Both the position numbers and the translations under genes were made by a program. Below the pieces are notes generated by a model. That model did not search any database and was not told the origin of the DNA. It saw only the letters and a list, made by a program, of their open reading frames with translations. 64,000 bases of DNA from Hyphomicrobiales bacterium (GTDB taxonomy: Bacteria; Pseudomonadota; Alphaproteobacteria; Rhizobiales; Rhizobiaceae), in contig UCHV01000029.1 in NCBI GenBank assembly GCA_900472395.1, positions 57,302-121,301 on the forward strand, written 5' to 3'. Shown in pieces: positions 1 through 8,194 of this stretch; position 1 is the stretch's first letter; the number at the start of each line of letters is the position of its first letter.

Positions 1-2
1 AT

Positions 3-659
3 GCACTGACACGTCTGCAGCGTACAGGCCTTGCCGCCATGGTCACTGTGTATGGCGCGCACAGCCAGGCCGAGGCGATGATTGCAGGCGTTGTGCGACG
101 CCATGGCAAGGTGCAAGGCAGAACCAGCGGTGGAGAAATTTACAACGCCAATGATCGGGATCTGCTCGACTGGGTTCAGGCAACTGCCGGTTTCGGCTTT
201 ATGGAAGCCTATCACCGTTTCGTTCGTCCGCTTTTACCGACTGAACGGGACGCGCTTTTTCGCGAGGCACTGCCGGCCGCAAAACTTTACGGCGCAGCAA
301 GCGCGCCGCGGTCGCAGGCGGAACTCGAAGATCTTTTCGTCAGCATGGGTCCACGGCTTGAGCCGTCCCCTATCGTGGAAGAGTTCCTGGGCATCATGCG
401 CGAGGTCCCGGCCATTCCCGAACCGGCGCGTCCATTGCAGGGTCTGCTCATCAAGGCGGCCGTCGAAATCCTGCCGCACTGGATCCGGCACCGGCTGGAC
501 CTCGGTCCCGAATGGTCGCTGAACAGGTTGGAACGCGCGACCGTGGTGGTCGCCGCCCGCAGCGCCGACAGGCTCCTCCTGCGTTCCTCGCCGCCCGTAC
601 AGGCCTGCCGTCGCCTCGGCCTGCCGGATGACTATCTGTATCAAACGATAAAACGTTAA
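3..659 (+). CDS. MpaB-family (DUF2236) oxygenase, 5' end missing
   Basis: The reading frame is open from the first bases of the window, so the start lies upstream; 218 residues are visible. The part present matches the C-terminal half of the DUF2236/MpaB family (haem-dependent latex-clearing oxygenase relatives): a VTVYGAHSQAEAMIAGV helix, a histidine in RRHGKVQG and a LLDWVQAT segment, in the order usual for the family. Family members have diverse or unknown substrates, so no reaction is assigned. The gene ends 5 bp before the 3' end of convergent clpS. An internal ATG at 39 is probably not the true start, because family similarity continues in front of it. Confidence 0.8.
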   Translation, partial: ALTRLQRTGLAAMVTVYGAHSQAEAMIAGVVRRHGKVQGRTSGGEIYNANDRDLLDWVQATAGFGFMEAYHRFVRPLLPTERDALFREALPAAKLYGAASAPRSQAELEDLFVSMGPRLEPSPIVEEFLGIMREVPAIPEPARPLQGLLIKAAVEILPHWIRHRLDLGPEWSLNRLERATVVVAARSADRLLLRSSPPVQACRRLGLPDDYLYQTIKR

Positions 660-664
660 GGCTC

Positions 665-979
665 TCACTCTTCCGGTTCGGTGGTGAACATCAGCGGAAA
701 ATCCGCAGCCTTAGCAAGATCGACGGCCTCCTGCGCCTTGGTCTCGGCGATATCCCTGGCCGCGACCATGACAACACTGGTGCCGAGCTTATGGGCCGTC
801 ATCATCACCCGATATCCTGTTTCCTCGCTCATCCTGAAAACGGCCTTCAACACCATGATGACGAACTCGCGCGGTGTATAATCGTCATTGAGCAGGATCA
901 CCTTGTAGAGCTTCGGTCGCTCCACCTTGGGCTTGGGCTTGGTCCTGGTCGTGGGCTTGAGCGTGGTGTCGTTGGCCAT
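665..979 (-). CDS. clpS: ATP-dependent Clp protease adaptor ClpS (second type)
   Basis: A 104-residue protein with the ClpS core: YKVILLNDDYTPREFV near residue 26 (the ND-Y-T segment that lines the N-degron pocket), then MTAHKLGTSVV and a C-terminal FPLMFTTEPEE. ClpS binds the ClpA N-domain and delivers substrates with destabilising N-terminal residues to ClpAP in the cytoplasm. The short Lys/Pro-rich N-terminus and the ending resemble the ClpS2 paralogue found with ClpS1 in Agrobacterium. A ClpP paralogue is encoded 45 kb away in the same window. Monocistronic, convergent with the preceding oxygenase gene. Confidence 0.93.
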   Translation of the reverse strand: MANDTTLKPTTRTKPKPKVERPKLYKVILLNDDYTPREFVIMVLKAVFRMSEETGYRVMMTAHKLGTSVVMVAARDIAETKAQEAVDLAKAADFPLMFTTEPEE

Positions 980-1215
980 GGATGATCAATCGTCGTGCAC
1001 GGATGTTACCGGAATCGGCGCAAAAAGGCGCGCGGCGATACCGTCGTTGCGGTCTTAGGAACGCTTGATAACAATATCATGAAAATACGAAAACGCTGCG
1101 CCCCTGTCATCAGGCTGCGACTTGCTGACGGCAAAACCACCGCCGCTCTTGACCCTCACGGCGCTTTCCCCCATAGCCTGACCCCAAGTTTTGTCAAAGA
1201 TACGGGTTCCCGACC

Positions 1216-2319
1216 ATGGGCTTCAAATGCGGTATCGTGGGCCTGCCGAATGTCGGCAAGTCCACTCTTTTCAACGCACTTACCAAGACGGCCGCCGCGC
1301 AGGCAGCCAACTATCCCTTCTGCACGATCGAGCCGAACACCGGCGAAGTGGCCGTGCCGGATGCACGCATGCAGCAGCTGGCAGCCATTGCCGGCTCCAA
1401 GGAAATCATCCCGACACGCATCTCCTTCGTCGATATCGCCGGCCTCGTGCGCGGCGCTTCCAAGGGTGAAGGCCTCGGCAACAAGTTTCTGGCCAATATC
1501 CGCGAAGTCGATGCCGTCGTGCACGTGCTGCGCTGTTTCGAAGATGACGACATCACGCATGTCGAAGGCAAGATCAATCCGGTTGGCGATGCCGACACGA
1601 TCGAGACCGAGCTTATGCTCGCCGATCTGGAAAGCCTTGAGCGTCGCGTCGAGCAGACCCGCAAGCGCGCCAAGACCAATGACAAGGAATCGGTTGCACA
1701 GCTGCCGGTGATGGAAGCAGTCATCGCGCTGCTGCAGGATGGCAAGCCTGCCCGTCTTCTTCTCAAGACGCTGGCCGCCGACGATATCGAGATCCTCAAG
1801 GCTCTCAATCTCCTGACCTCGCATCCGGTTCTTTACGTTTGCAACGTCGCCGAAGGCGATGCTGTCGATGGCAACGACCACACCAAGGCCGTCGCCGAAA
1901 TGGCCAAGGCACAGGGTGCAGAATGCGTCATCATCTCGGCTGCGATCGAATCCGAAGTCGCACAGCTGCCGGATGAGGAAGCCAAGGAATTCCTGAGCGC
2001 TCTCGGCCTGGAAGAAGCCGGTCTCGACCGTCTGATCCGCGCCGGCTACAACCTGCTCGACCTGATCACCTATTTCACGGTCGGCCCCAAGGAAACCCGC
2101 GCCTGGACAATCGTTCGCGGCACCAAGGCACCGGCTGCCGCAGGCGTCATCCACACTGATTTCGAACGTGGCTTCATCCGCGCCTTCACCATCGGCTTCG
2201 ACGATTACATCGCCTACAAGGGTGAAGTCGGTGCCAAGGAAGCCGGCAAGGGTCGTGACGAAGGCAAGGAATACGTTGTCCACGACGGCGACGTCATCCA
2301 CTTCCGCTTCAACACGTAA
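1216..2319 (+). CDS. ychF: Redox-regulated ATPase YchF (Obg-family GTPase fold)
   Basis: Full-length at 367 residues. The N-terminus carries the P-loop GLPNVGKST at residues 8-16, followed by the Obg-type switch region with FVDIAGLVRGASKGEGLGN near residue 73, and ends with a TGS domain from about residue 280 (FTVGPKETRAW to DGDVIHFRFNT). YchF binds ATP rather than GTP, associates with ribosomes and modulates the response to oxidative stress in bacteria. The ATG at 1216 is chosen because family proteins begin MGFKCGIVG. The two downstream MaoC genes follow on the same strand after 18 bp and may be co-transcribed. Confidence 0.96.
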   Translation: MGFKCGIVGLPNVGKSTLFNALTKTAAAQAANYPFCTIEPNTGEVAVPDARMQQLAAIAGSKEIIPTRISFVDIAGLVRGASKGEGLGNKFLANIREVDAVVHVLRCFEDDDITHVEGKINPVGDADTIETELMLADLESLERRVEQTRKRAKTNDKESVAQLPVMEAVIALLQDGKPARLLLKTLAADDIEILKALNLLTSHPVLYVCNVAEGDAVDGNDHTKAVAEMAKAQGAECVIISAAIESEVAQLPDEEAKEFLSALGLEEAGLDRLIRAGYNLLDLITYFTVGPKETRAWTIVRGTKAPAAAGVIHTDFERGFIRAFTIGFDDYIAYKGEVGAKEAGKGRDEGKEYVVHDGDVIHFRFNT

Positions 2320-2337
2320 ACAGCGGACAGACGGTCC

Positions 2338-2820
2338 ATGGGCGCGATCGAATTCCATTTCGAGGATTTTGAACCGGGGCGTGTTTTCACCCTGGCCAGC
2401 GCCGAAGTCACGGCGGAGGCGATCATCGCCTTTGCCGCCGAGTTCGATCCGCAGCCCATGCACCTCAGCGAAGAAGCCGGCAAGGCCAGCATTCTCGGTG
2501 GACTTTCGGCCTCCGGCTGGCATACGGCCAGCCTTTTCATGCGCATGATGTATGACGGGTGGCTGGCGCGTTCTTCGTCGGAAGGCTCACCCGGCATCGA
2601 ATTCATGGAATGGAAAAAGCCGGTTCTGGCCGGCGACACCCTTTCGGGACGCTCCACCGTGATCGAGGCCCGAGCCCTGCGCTCGAAGCCTGGCATCGGT
2701 CTCGTCAAATTCCTGCACGAGGTGGAAAACCAGCACGGCACCGTGGTCATGCGTGGCGAAAACCCGATCATGATGCGTCTACGCACGCCTTCCAATGTGA
2801 TGGCGGAGGTACAGGCATGA
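2338..2820 (+). CDS. MaoC-like hotdog dehydratase, first of a tandem pair
   Basis: A 160-residue single hotdog domain of the MaoC-like family. The FDPQPMHLSEE segment near residue 38 occupies the place of the catalytic Asp/His motif of (R)-enoyl-CoA hydratases, and ASGWHTASLFMRMM follows about 20 residues later. Family members hydrate trans-2-enoyl-CoA or act on related acyl thioesters in the cytoplasm; the substrate here is unknown. The stop codon overlaps the start of the next gene (ATGA at 2817-2820), so the two are translationally coupled and may form a heterodimer. It lies 18 bp after ychF. Confidence 0.85.
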   Translation: MGAIEFHFEDFEPGRVFTLASAEVTAEAIIAFAAEFDPQPMHLSEEAGKASILGGLSASGWHTASLFMRMMYDGWLARSSSEGSPGIEFMEWKKPVLAGDTLSGRSTVIEARALRSKPGIGLVKFLHEVENQHGTVVMRGENPIMMRLRTPSNVMAEVQA

Positions 2821-3284
2821 GACTGATCGAGCTTGCCCCACCCGGCGAAAAGGTCGTGACCGGCACCATGCTGTTCACGCCTGATGACATCATCCGCTTT
2901 GCAAAACAGTTCGACCCGCAGCCGTTCCATGTCGATGCGCAAGCGGCGAAGGACTATGTCTTTGGTGCACTCTGCGCCTCCGGCTGGCACACCTGCGCGG
3001 GCTGGATGAAGACGTTCCTCAGCTACTGGAGCGCGGAAAGCACCCGCCTGATCTCCGAAGGGCACGTACCGCCCAAACTCGGCCCCTCACCCGGTTTCCA
3101 GAAACTGCAATGGTTGCGCCCGGTCTATGCCGGCGACAGCATCACCTATTCGGTGACGATGGTTGACAGCCGCCCGCTCGCCACCCGTCCCGGCACCTTC
3201 ATCAACCGCACCATCAATGAAGGCGCCAATCAGGACGGCCAGCTGGTCATGCGGTATGAAGGCAGCGTGCTGGAATTCGAATAG
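2817..3284 (+). CDS. MaoC-like hotdog dehydratase, second of a tandem pair
   Basis: A 155-residue hotdog protein that shares with its upstream neighbour the FDPQPFHV motif and the ASGWHT segment, so the two are tandem paralogues. The start is set at the ATG of the ATGA overlap at 2817; an open frame continues upstream only inside the preceding gene. The pair probably acts together, as two-subunit MaoC hydratases do, but this is inference from arrangement and the reaction is not known. The gene converges on apt across 53 bp. Confidence 0.85.
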   Translation: MRLIELAPPGEKVVTGTMLFTPDDIIRFAKQFDPQPFHVDAQAAKDYVFGALCASGWHTCAGWMKTFLSYWSAESTRLISEGHVPPKLGPSPGFQKLQWLRPVYAGDSITYSVTMVDSRPLATRPGTFINRTINEGANQDGQLVMRYEGSVLEFE

Positions 3285-3337
3285 GATTTTCGGCAAAGAT
3301 CTGCCGGCCGCGGATGCAGCCGGCGACGCCTGCAAAA

Positions 3338-3883
3338 TCAGTGGCCGGAGAACTCCGCCAGCACACGCACCTCGACGCCAAGCGCCTCCAGCTTCTTGCG
3401 CCCGCCGAGATCCGGCAGGTCGATGACGAAGCAGGCGGAAACGACTTCGGCACCGATCTGGCGCAGCAGCTGTACTGCTCCCACAGCCGTGCCACCTGTC
3501 GCAATCAGGTCGTCGCAGAGGATCACCTTTTCACCGGGCTTCACCGCATCGACATGGATTTCCATCTCGTCGGTGCCGTATTCCAGCGCATAGGCCATGC
3601 TGACAGTCTTGTGCGGCAGCTTGCCCTTCTTGCGGATCGGCACGAAACCGGCCGAAAGCTGGTGCGCCATGGCGCCGCCGAGAATGAAACCGCGCGCTTC
3701 CATGCCGGCGATCTTGTCGACACCGAGACCTTCATACGGTTTTACAAGCTCATCGACGGCCAGCCGGAATGCCTGCGCATCACCGAGCAGCGTGGTGATA
3801 TCGCGAAAGATGATGCCCGGCTTCGGATAGTCCGGAATGGAGCGGATGGCGGCAGCGAGGATGTCTTTGGCGGAAGTGGTCAT
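3338..3883 (-). CDS. apt: Adenine phosphoribosyltransferase
   Basis: Converts adenine and PRPP to AMP in purine salvage. The protein is 181 residues when started at the ATG at 3883, the usual APRT length; the frame extends 41 codons further upstream but that extension has no family similarity. Visible motifs are IPDYPKPGIIFRDIT near residue 13, GMEARGFILGGAMA, and the PRPP-binding loop VILCDDLIATGGTAVGA near residue 118. It lies 167 bp downstream of petC on the same strand but beyond a good terminator at 4007-4029, so it is probably transcribed separately. Confidence 0.96.
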   Translation of the reverse strand: MTTSAKDILAAAIRSIPDYPKPGIIFRDITTLLGDAQAFRLAVDELVKPYEGLGVDKIAGMEARGFILGGAMAHQLSAGFVPIRKKGKLPHKTVSMAYALEYGTDEMEIHVDAVKPGEKVILCDDLIATGGTAVGAVQLLRQIGAEVVSACFVIDLPDLGGRKKLEALGVEVRVLAEFSGH

Positions 3884-4006
3884 GGGAACCCTATGGTCGT
3901 GTTCTTGAGGCGGCACCTTGGCGCGCAATGGCCGCTCTGTAAAGTTTCCCTTTGTCGCGCCCGCGTTGTTCAGACCGCCATCCCCAGAACAGCGAAAAGC
4001 GCGCAT

Positions 4007-4029
4007 GAAAAAGGCGGCCGAAGCCGCCT
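4007..4029 (-). terminator. Intrinsic terminator after petABC
   Basis: On the minus strand AGGCGGC-TTCG-GCCGCCT (stem at 4012-4018 and 4023-4029) is followed directly by a run of T residues. It lies 22 bp after the petC stop and before apt, so it should end the cytochrome bc1 transcript. Confidence 0.8.
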
Positions 4030-4050
4030 CATCCTTCGTTCATAAGCAGA

Positions 4051-4950
4051 TCAATGCTCTTTGTTCGCATAGACCGATTTTTTGGTCAGGTAGATCAGGA
4101 TGGTGAAGATCGCCAGGAACACCATAACCATGAAGCCGGTGCGCTTGCGTTCTTCCAGATGCGGTTCCGCCGCCCACATCAGGAATGCGGAAATGTCCTG
4201 CGAATACTGCTCCAGCGTCTGCGGCGTACCGTCCTCGTAGGTGACCTGATCGGCAGAGAGCGGCGGCGCCATGGCAAGAGCCGCGGCATTGGCGAAATAC
4301 GGATTGTAGTGCGTGCCCTCGGCGATCTCGACACCTTCCGGCGGCTCCTGATATCCGGTCAGCAGCGCATGGATATAATCCGGGCCACCCTCCTGATACT
4401 GCGTGAACATGTCGATGATGAACTGCGGAAAGCCGCGGGTAATGCCGCGCGCCTTGGCGATCAGCGAGAAGTCCGGCGGGGCTGCACCGTTGTTGGCGGC
4501 GGCAGCTGCCTGTTCGTTCGGGAAGGGCGACGGGAAATAGTCCGAAGGCACGGCCTTGCGGGTGAACATTTCGCCTTCGTCGTTCGGGCCGTCCTGCACT
4601 TCATGGGTGGCAGCGAATGCCTTCACCTGCGCATCGGAATAACCGAGATCCTCCAGCGTGCGGAAGGATACCAGCTTCATGGAATGGCAGGCGGAACAGA
4701 CTTCATTGTAGATCTTCAATCCACGCTGCAGCTGGCCCTTGTCGTAATGGCCGAAGGGTCCGGCAAAACTCCAATCCACCTGATGCGGGTGCTTGATCGG
4801 ATAGTGCGGCGTTGCGCCGTGCTCCTCGGCGGGTGCACCGCCCGAGGCTCCGGCTGCGGCCTTATCGTGGTTTTCCTGCGCCGAGGCGGGGACGATGGCG
4901 ATACCCGCCAGCAGGCCCAGCGACAGGAAGCTCATGGTCAGCTTTTTCAT
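4051..4950 (-). CDS. petC: Cytochrome c1 of the bc1 complex
   Basis: A 299-residue membrane-anchored c-type cytochrome. Residues 1-24 are a signal peptide ending in PASA, the haem-binding motif CSACH lies near residue 86, and the axial-methionine region follows NAAALAMAPPL. A single transmembrane helix (FMVMVFLAIFTILIYL) near residue 275 anchors it to the inner membrane with the haem domain in the periplasm. It passes electrons from the Rieske protein to soluble or membrane cytochrome c. It is the last gene of petABC, 23 bp after petB. Here cytochromes b and c1 are separate genes, unlike the fused fbcH of Bradyrhizobium. Confidence 0.97.
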   Translation of the reverse strand: MKKLTMSFLSLGLLAGIAIVPASAQENHDKAAAGASGGAPAEEHGATPHYPIKHPHQVDWSFAGPFGHYDKGQLQRGLKIYNEVCSACHSMKLVSFRTLEDLGYSDAQVKAFAATHEVQDGPNDEGEMFTRKAVPSDYFPSPFPNEQAAAAANNGAAPPDFSLIAKARGITRGFPQFIIDMFTQYQEGGPDYIHALLTGYQEPPEGVEIAEGTHYNPYFANAAALAMAPPLSADQVTYEDGTPQTLEQYSQDISAFLMWAAEPHLEERKRTGFMVMVFLAIFTILIYLTKKSVYANKEH

Positions 4951-4973
4951 GATGTTTTTCCTTGTTCGCTGGC

Positions 4974-6290
4974 TCAGGCGACCGTTTCGGCCTTGGGCGT
5001 ACCGTTCTTCTTTTCAAGAACAGCCTCGGTGATCGAATTCGGAATACGCCGCGGCGTCTCGACCAGACCGAGAACCGGCATGATGACGAGGAAGAAGCCG
5101 AAATAATACAGCGTTCCGAGCTGCGAATAGCCGACATAGTTACCCGACAGATCACCACCGAAGATGAGCCCGATCAGGCCGCTGCCTTCCGCCGGCATAG
5201 CGCCAAGCCAGCCGAGCATGATGGCGTTGACGACGAACAGCCAGAAGAACAGCTTGTACCACGGGCGGTAGACTGCGGAGCGAACCTTGGACGTATCGAG
5301 CCAGGGCAGGAAGAACAGGATGATGATCGAACCGAACATCACCAGAACGCCACCGAGCTTGGAATCGATCGGACCGACATTGAAGGTGATGGCGCGCAGC
5401 ATCGCGTAGAACGGCAGGTAATACCATTCCGGAACGATGTGGGCTGGCGTCTTCAGCGCATTGGCCGGAATGTAGTTATCCGGATGGCCGAGATAGTTCG
5501 GCATGTAGAAGATGAACCAGGCATAGACGATCAGGAAGACCGAAACGCCGAACGCATCCTTGAGCGTCGCGTAAGGCGTGAACGGAACCGTATCGGTCTT
5601 GGTCTTCACCTCGACGCCGGTCGGGTTGGTCTGACCCGTCACATGCAGTGCCCAGACGTGCAGGACGACGACGCCGGCAATCATGAACGGCAGCAGGTAA
5701 TGCAGCGAGAAGAAACGGTTGAGCGTCGGCTGATCGACGGCAAAACCACCGAGCAGGAACTGCTGGATCCATTCACCCACCAAGGGGAAGGCCGTGAAGA
5801 AGCCGGTGATGACGGTGGCGCCCCAGAAGGACATCTGGCCCCAGGGCAAAACGTAACCCATGAAGCCCGTCGCCATCATCAGCAGGTAGATGACCACGCC
5901 GAGGATCCAGAGGATTTCGCGCGGCGCCTTGTAGGAACCGTAATAGAGGCCACGGGCGATGTGGAGATAGACGGCGATGAAGAAGAAGGACGCACCGTTG
6001 GCGTGCATGTAGCGCAGCAGCCAACCGTGGTTGACGTCGCGCATGATCTTTTCGACCGAGTCGAAAGCGCCGATCGTGGACGCGGTATAGTGCATGGCAA
6101 GCACGACACCGGTCAGGATCTGCACGATCAGCATGACCGACAGCATGGCACCGAAAGTGTAGGCATAGTTGAGGTTGCGCGGAACCGGATAGGCAACGAA
6201 ACTGTCATAGACCATGCGCGGCAAGGGAAGCCGCGAGTCGATCCATTTTTCGATGCCGGTGGATGGCTGGTAAGACGAATGACCGCTCAT
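4974..6290 (-). CDS. petB: Cytochrome b of the bc1 complex
   Basis: A polytopic 438-residue protein started at the ATG at 6290; the open frame further upstream overlaps petA and is not part of the gene. It shows the family's features in order: GIEKWIDSRLPLPRM at the N-terminus, haem-ligand histidines in transmembrane segments around MHYTAS and FIAVYLHIARGLYYGSY, GFMGYVLPWGQMSFWGATV, and the Qo-site PEWY motif in VPEWYYLPFYAMLRA. It forms the quinol-oxidising and quinone-reducing core of the inner-membrane complex. It sits between petA (14 bp upstream) and petC. Confidence 0.98.
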   Translation of the reverse strand: MSGHSSYQPSTGIEKWIDSRLPLPRMVYDSFVAYPVPRNLNYAYTFGAMLSVMLIVQILTGVVLAMHYTASTIGAFDSVEKIMRDVNHGWLLRYMHANGASFFFIAVYLHIARGLYYGSYKAPREILWILGVVIYLLMMATGFMGYVLPWGQMSFWGATVITGFFTAFPLVGEWIQQFLLGGFAVDQPTLNRFFSLHYLLPFMIAGVVVLHVWALHVTGQTNPTGVEVKTKTDTVPFTPYATLKDAFGVSVFLIVYAWFIFYMPNYLGHPDNYIPANALKTPAHIVPEWYYLPFYAMLRAITFNVGPIDSKLGGVLVMFGSIIILFFLPWLDTSKVRSAVYRPWYKLFFWLFVVNAIMLGWLGAMPAEGSGLIGLIFGGDLSGNYVGYSQLGTLYYFGFFLVIMPVLGLVETPRRIPNSITEAVLEKKNGTPKAETVA

Positions 6291-6304
6291 TGATGAAATC
6301 CCCC

Positions 6305-6883
6305 TTATCCGATCGTGATGACGGTATCGCTGGTGAAAGCGAAGGTCGGAATCGCGAGGTTCTGCGGCGCCGGGCCTTTTCGGATGCGGCCCGCCGTATC
6401 GTAATGCGAGCCATGGCAGGGACAGAACCATCCGCCGAATTCGCCGGCCTGGCCGAGCGGTACACAGCCGAGATGGGTGCAGGAACCGATCATCACGATC
6501 CAGTTCTCCTTGCCCTCACCCGCCGAACGGTCGATGCTGCTGGCTTCGGCATCCGCACCCAGATTGGCGTTGCGGGCAACAGGATCCTTCAGGTCGGACA
6601 GTGCAACGGCATTGGCCTCTTCCACTTCCTTTTCAGTGCGGTTGCGGATGAAAACCGGCTTGCCGCGCCATTTGACGGTCAGCGACATGCCCGGCTGCAG
6701 CGCCGCGACGTTGACCTCTATGGAAGCCAAGGCCAGCGTCGATGCGTCCGGTCGCATCTGGTCGATGAAGGGCCACGCGACGGCAACGGCACCAACTGCG
6801 CCCGCCATGCCGGTGGTCAGATATAAAAAGTCACGGCGAGTCGGCTCGCCGGACGCCTGTCCGTTCGATGTATTTTCACTCAC
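6305..6883 (-). CDS. petA: Ubiquinol-cytochrome c reductase Rieske iron-sulfur subunit
   Basis: 192 residues with an N-terminal Tat-type anchor (RRDFLYLTTG near residue 16, then the hydrophobic AVGAVAVAWPFI) and the two Rieske [2Fe-2S] motifs CTHLGCVPLG and CPCHGSHYD. It moves electrons from quinol at the Qo site to cytochrome c1. The start is GTG at 6883 with an upstream GAGAGGAT as ribosome binding site. It is the first gene of petABC. Its start overlaps the stop of a possible 13-codon ORF (6880-6921), and a perfect FNR-type box lies 273 bp upstream. Confidence 0.97.
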   Translation of the reverse strand: MSENTSNGQASGEPTRRDFLYLTTGMAGAVGAVAVAWPFIDQMRPDASTLALASIEVNVAALQPGMSLTVKWRGKPVFIRNRTEKEVEEANAVALSDLKDPVARNANLGADAEASSIDRSAGEGKENWIVMIGSCTHLGCVPLGQAGEFGGWFCPCHGSHYDTAGRIRKGPAPQNLAIPTFAFTSDTVITIG

Positions 6884-7262
6884 GGTTTTACCATCCTCTC
6901 ACGCATCCCGATCAACCGCACGAAGCCTCCTCCAGGCTGGGTCGAAACCGCGTCCACCATAGTGCGAACAACGAGTCCCCAGCAAGTCGGCGCAATACTA
7001 CCTTTGATCGCAGATAAACTCCTGTTTTGGCAAGGGCTGCGGCCAGTCAACCGCGTGAATTCCGGCAGCTTCGCCCCGCTACACTTCGCAAGCGCCATGA
7101 CAGACCGGTCATCATGTCGCTCGAAGCGATTTACGCAGAGGAATCAATTGCCAACTTGATCTGAATCAACCGCCCGCCAATGCGGGTCTTGCGGCGTGTT
7201 GCAACGCACACATGCTTTGTGTTACCTCGTGCGCAGACGTGGCGACTTCCGGGCGGCAGGAC
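6884..7262. other. 379-bp divergent intergenic region between petA and the EEP gene
   Basis: No convincing protein-coding gene is present. It holds a perfect FNR/FixK-type box at 7156-7169 and, next to petA, a GGAGGAGG sequence in front of a 13-codon frame (GTG start at 6921, stop overlapping the petA GTG). Open frames of 60 to 75 codons in this region lack ribosome binding sites. Confidence 0.6.
7156..7169. promoter_or_regulatory. FNR/FixK-type box, perfect palindrome
   Basis: TTGAT-CTGA-ATCAA matches the FNR/FnrN/FixK consensus TTGAT-N4-ATCAA exactly. If it activates toward petA from the usual -41.5 position, transcription would begin near 7121, and a TAAATC hexamer lies at 7128-7133, the correct -10 spacing. 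Toward the EEP gene no comparable -10 is seen near 7192-7197. Control of petABC by oxygen is therefore the preferred reading, but it is inference. Confidence 0.6.
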
Positions 7263-8192
7263 ATGAAACATACCATCTCCGTCGCCCTCTGCGTCATTGT
7301 GTCGCTTGTGCTCGGGGCGATTGCGACACGTTATATCCACCCCACCTGGATGCTCGCCACTCTTCACAGCCTTCAGCTCCATGCGGCCGTCGCCTGTGCG
7401 CTGGCAATGATTCTGGCGCTGCTTTTCAGCCGCAATATCTTCCCAGGCTTTTTGCTCGTCGCATCGGTCGTCATTGCCGTACACGCGTGGGTCATGCCTC
7501 ACGAATTCGATGCCGATCCGGCACCGCAGTCAGGCAAGACGATCAAGCTGATACATTTCAACATTCTCGGCGGCAATTATCGCAACGGCGAGCGCATCTA
7601 TCAGACAATCGTCAATTCGGGCGCCGACATCGTCAATATCATGGAAATGCCGCCACTTGCCCCTCATCTGGCGGAGTTGGACAAGGTCTATCCCTACCGC
7701 ATCGGCTGCGGCAAGGAGACCGACATCTGCGACATGATGATGTTGTCGAAACTGCCGCTCACCAATCTGAGCGTCGGCGGTTTGAGCGAACTTCGCGAGG
7801 ATCGTTTCATGATGGCGGATGTCGACGTTGGCGGCACGACCGTTCACGTGGTCGCCATGCACCTCAGCAAGCCGTATTTCGACAACTACCACAAGATGGA
7901 ACTGGCGAACGCCGCTCGCATCATCAACAACCGGAAGGGACCGTTATTGCTCTCCGGCGATTTCAATTCCTCCAGCATCGCGCCGGATGTGCAGCAATTC
8001 ATGCGCTGGACGGGCCTGCGGACGATCGCACCGGAAATCCCCACATGGCCGGTGAGGCTCGGCCGTTTCGGCATCGCCATCGACCATGTCATGGTGCGCG
8101 CGCCGCTCGGCATGAAGTCGGTCAGCCGCATCCCGGATGCGATGGGCTCGAACCATTTCGGCCTGACGGCGGAATTCGTCGTTCCCGAATGA
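7263..8192 (+). CDS. Membrane-anchored endonuclease/exonuclease/phosphatase-family protein
   Basis: 309 residues. Three hydrophobic segments occupy roughly residues 5-80, followed by an EEP (DNase I-like) domain with IHFNILGGNY, the LLSGDFNSSS metal-binding motif and a closing GSNHFGLTAEF that matches the SDH-type catalytic histidine motif. The catalytic domain is predicted to face the periplasm. Proteins of this family hydrolyse phosphodiesters in nucleic acids, phosphoinositides or lipids; the substrate is not predictable here. The ATG at 7263 follows GGGCGGCAGG. It is convergent with the ABC exporter gene, 2 bp apart. Confidence 0.82.
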   Translation: MKHTISVALCVIVSLVLGAIATRYIHPTWMLATLHSLQLHAAVACALAMILALLFSRNIFPGFLLVASVVIAVHAWVMPHEFDADPAPQSGKTIKLIHFNILGGNYRNGERIYQTIVNSGADIVNIMEMPPLAPHLAELDKVYPYRIGCGKETDICDMMMLSKLPLTNLSVGGLSELREDRFMMADVDVGGTTVHVVAMHLSKPYFDNYHKMELANAARIINNRKGPLLLSGDFNSSSIAPDVQQFMRWTGLRTIAPEIPTWPVRLGRFGIAIDHVMVRAPLGMKSVSRIPDAMGSNHFGLTAEFVVPE

Positions 8193-8194
8193 AA

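Noticed and set aside
1156..2523. Long open frame (455 codons) opposite ychF on the minus strand
   Set aside because: It is the antisense shadow of a well-recognised gene. GC-rich codon bias keeps the opposite frame open, and its composition has no family similarity.
4962..6293. 443-codon open frame opposite petB
   Set aside because: Antisense to cytochrome b, with repetitive charged composition typical of a shadow frame.
6880..7098. 72-codon frame leading into petA from an ATG at 7098
   Set aside because: No ribosome binding site before this ATG and low-quality composition; only the last 13 codons, behind GGAGGAGG, deserve attention.
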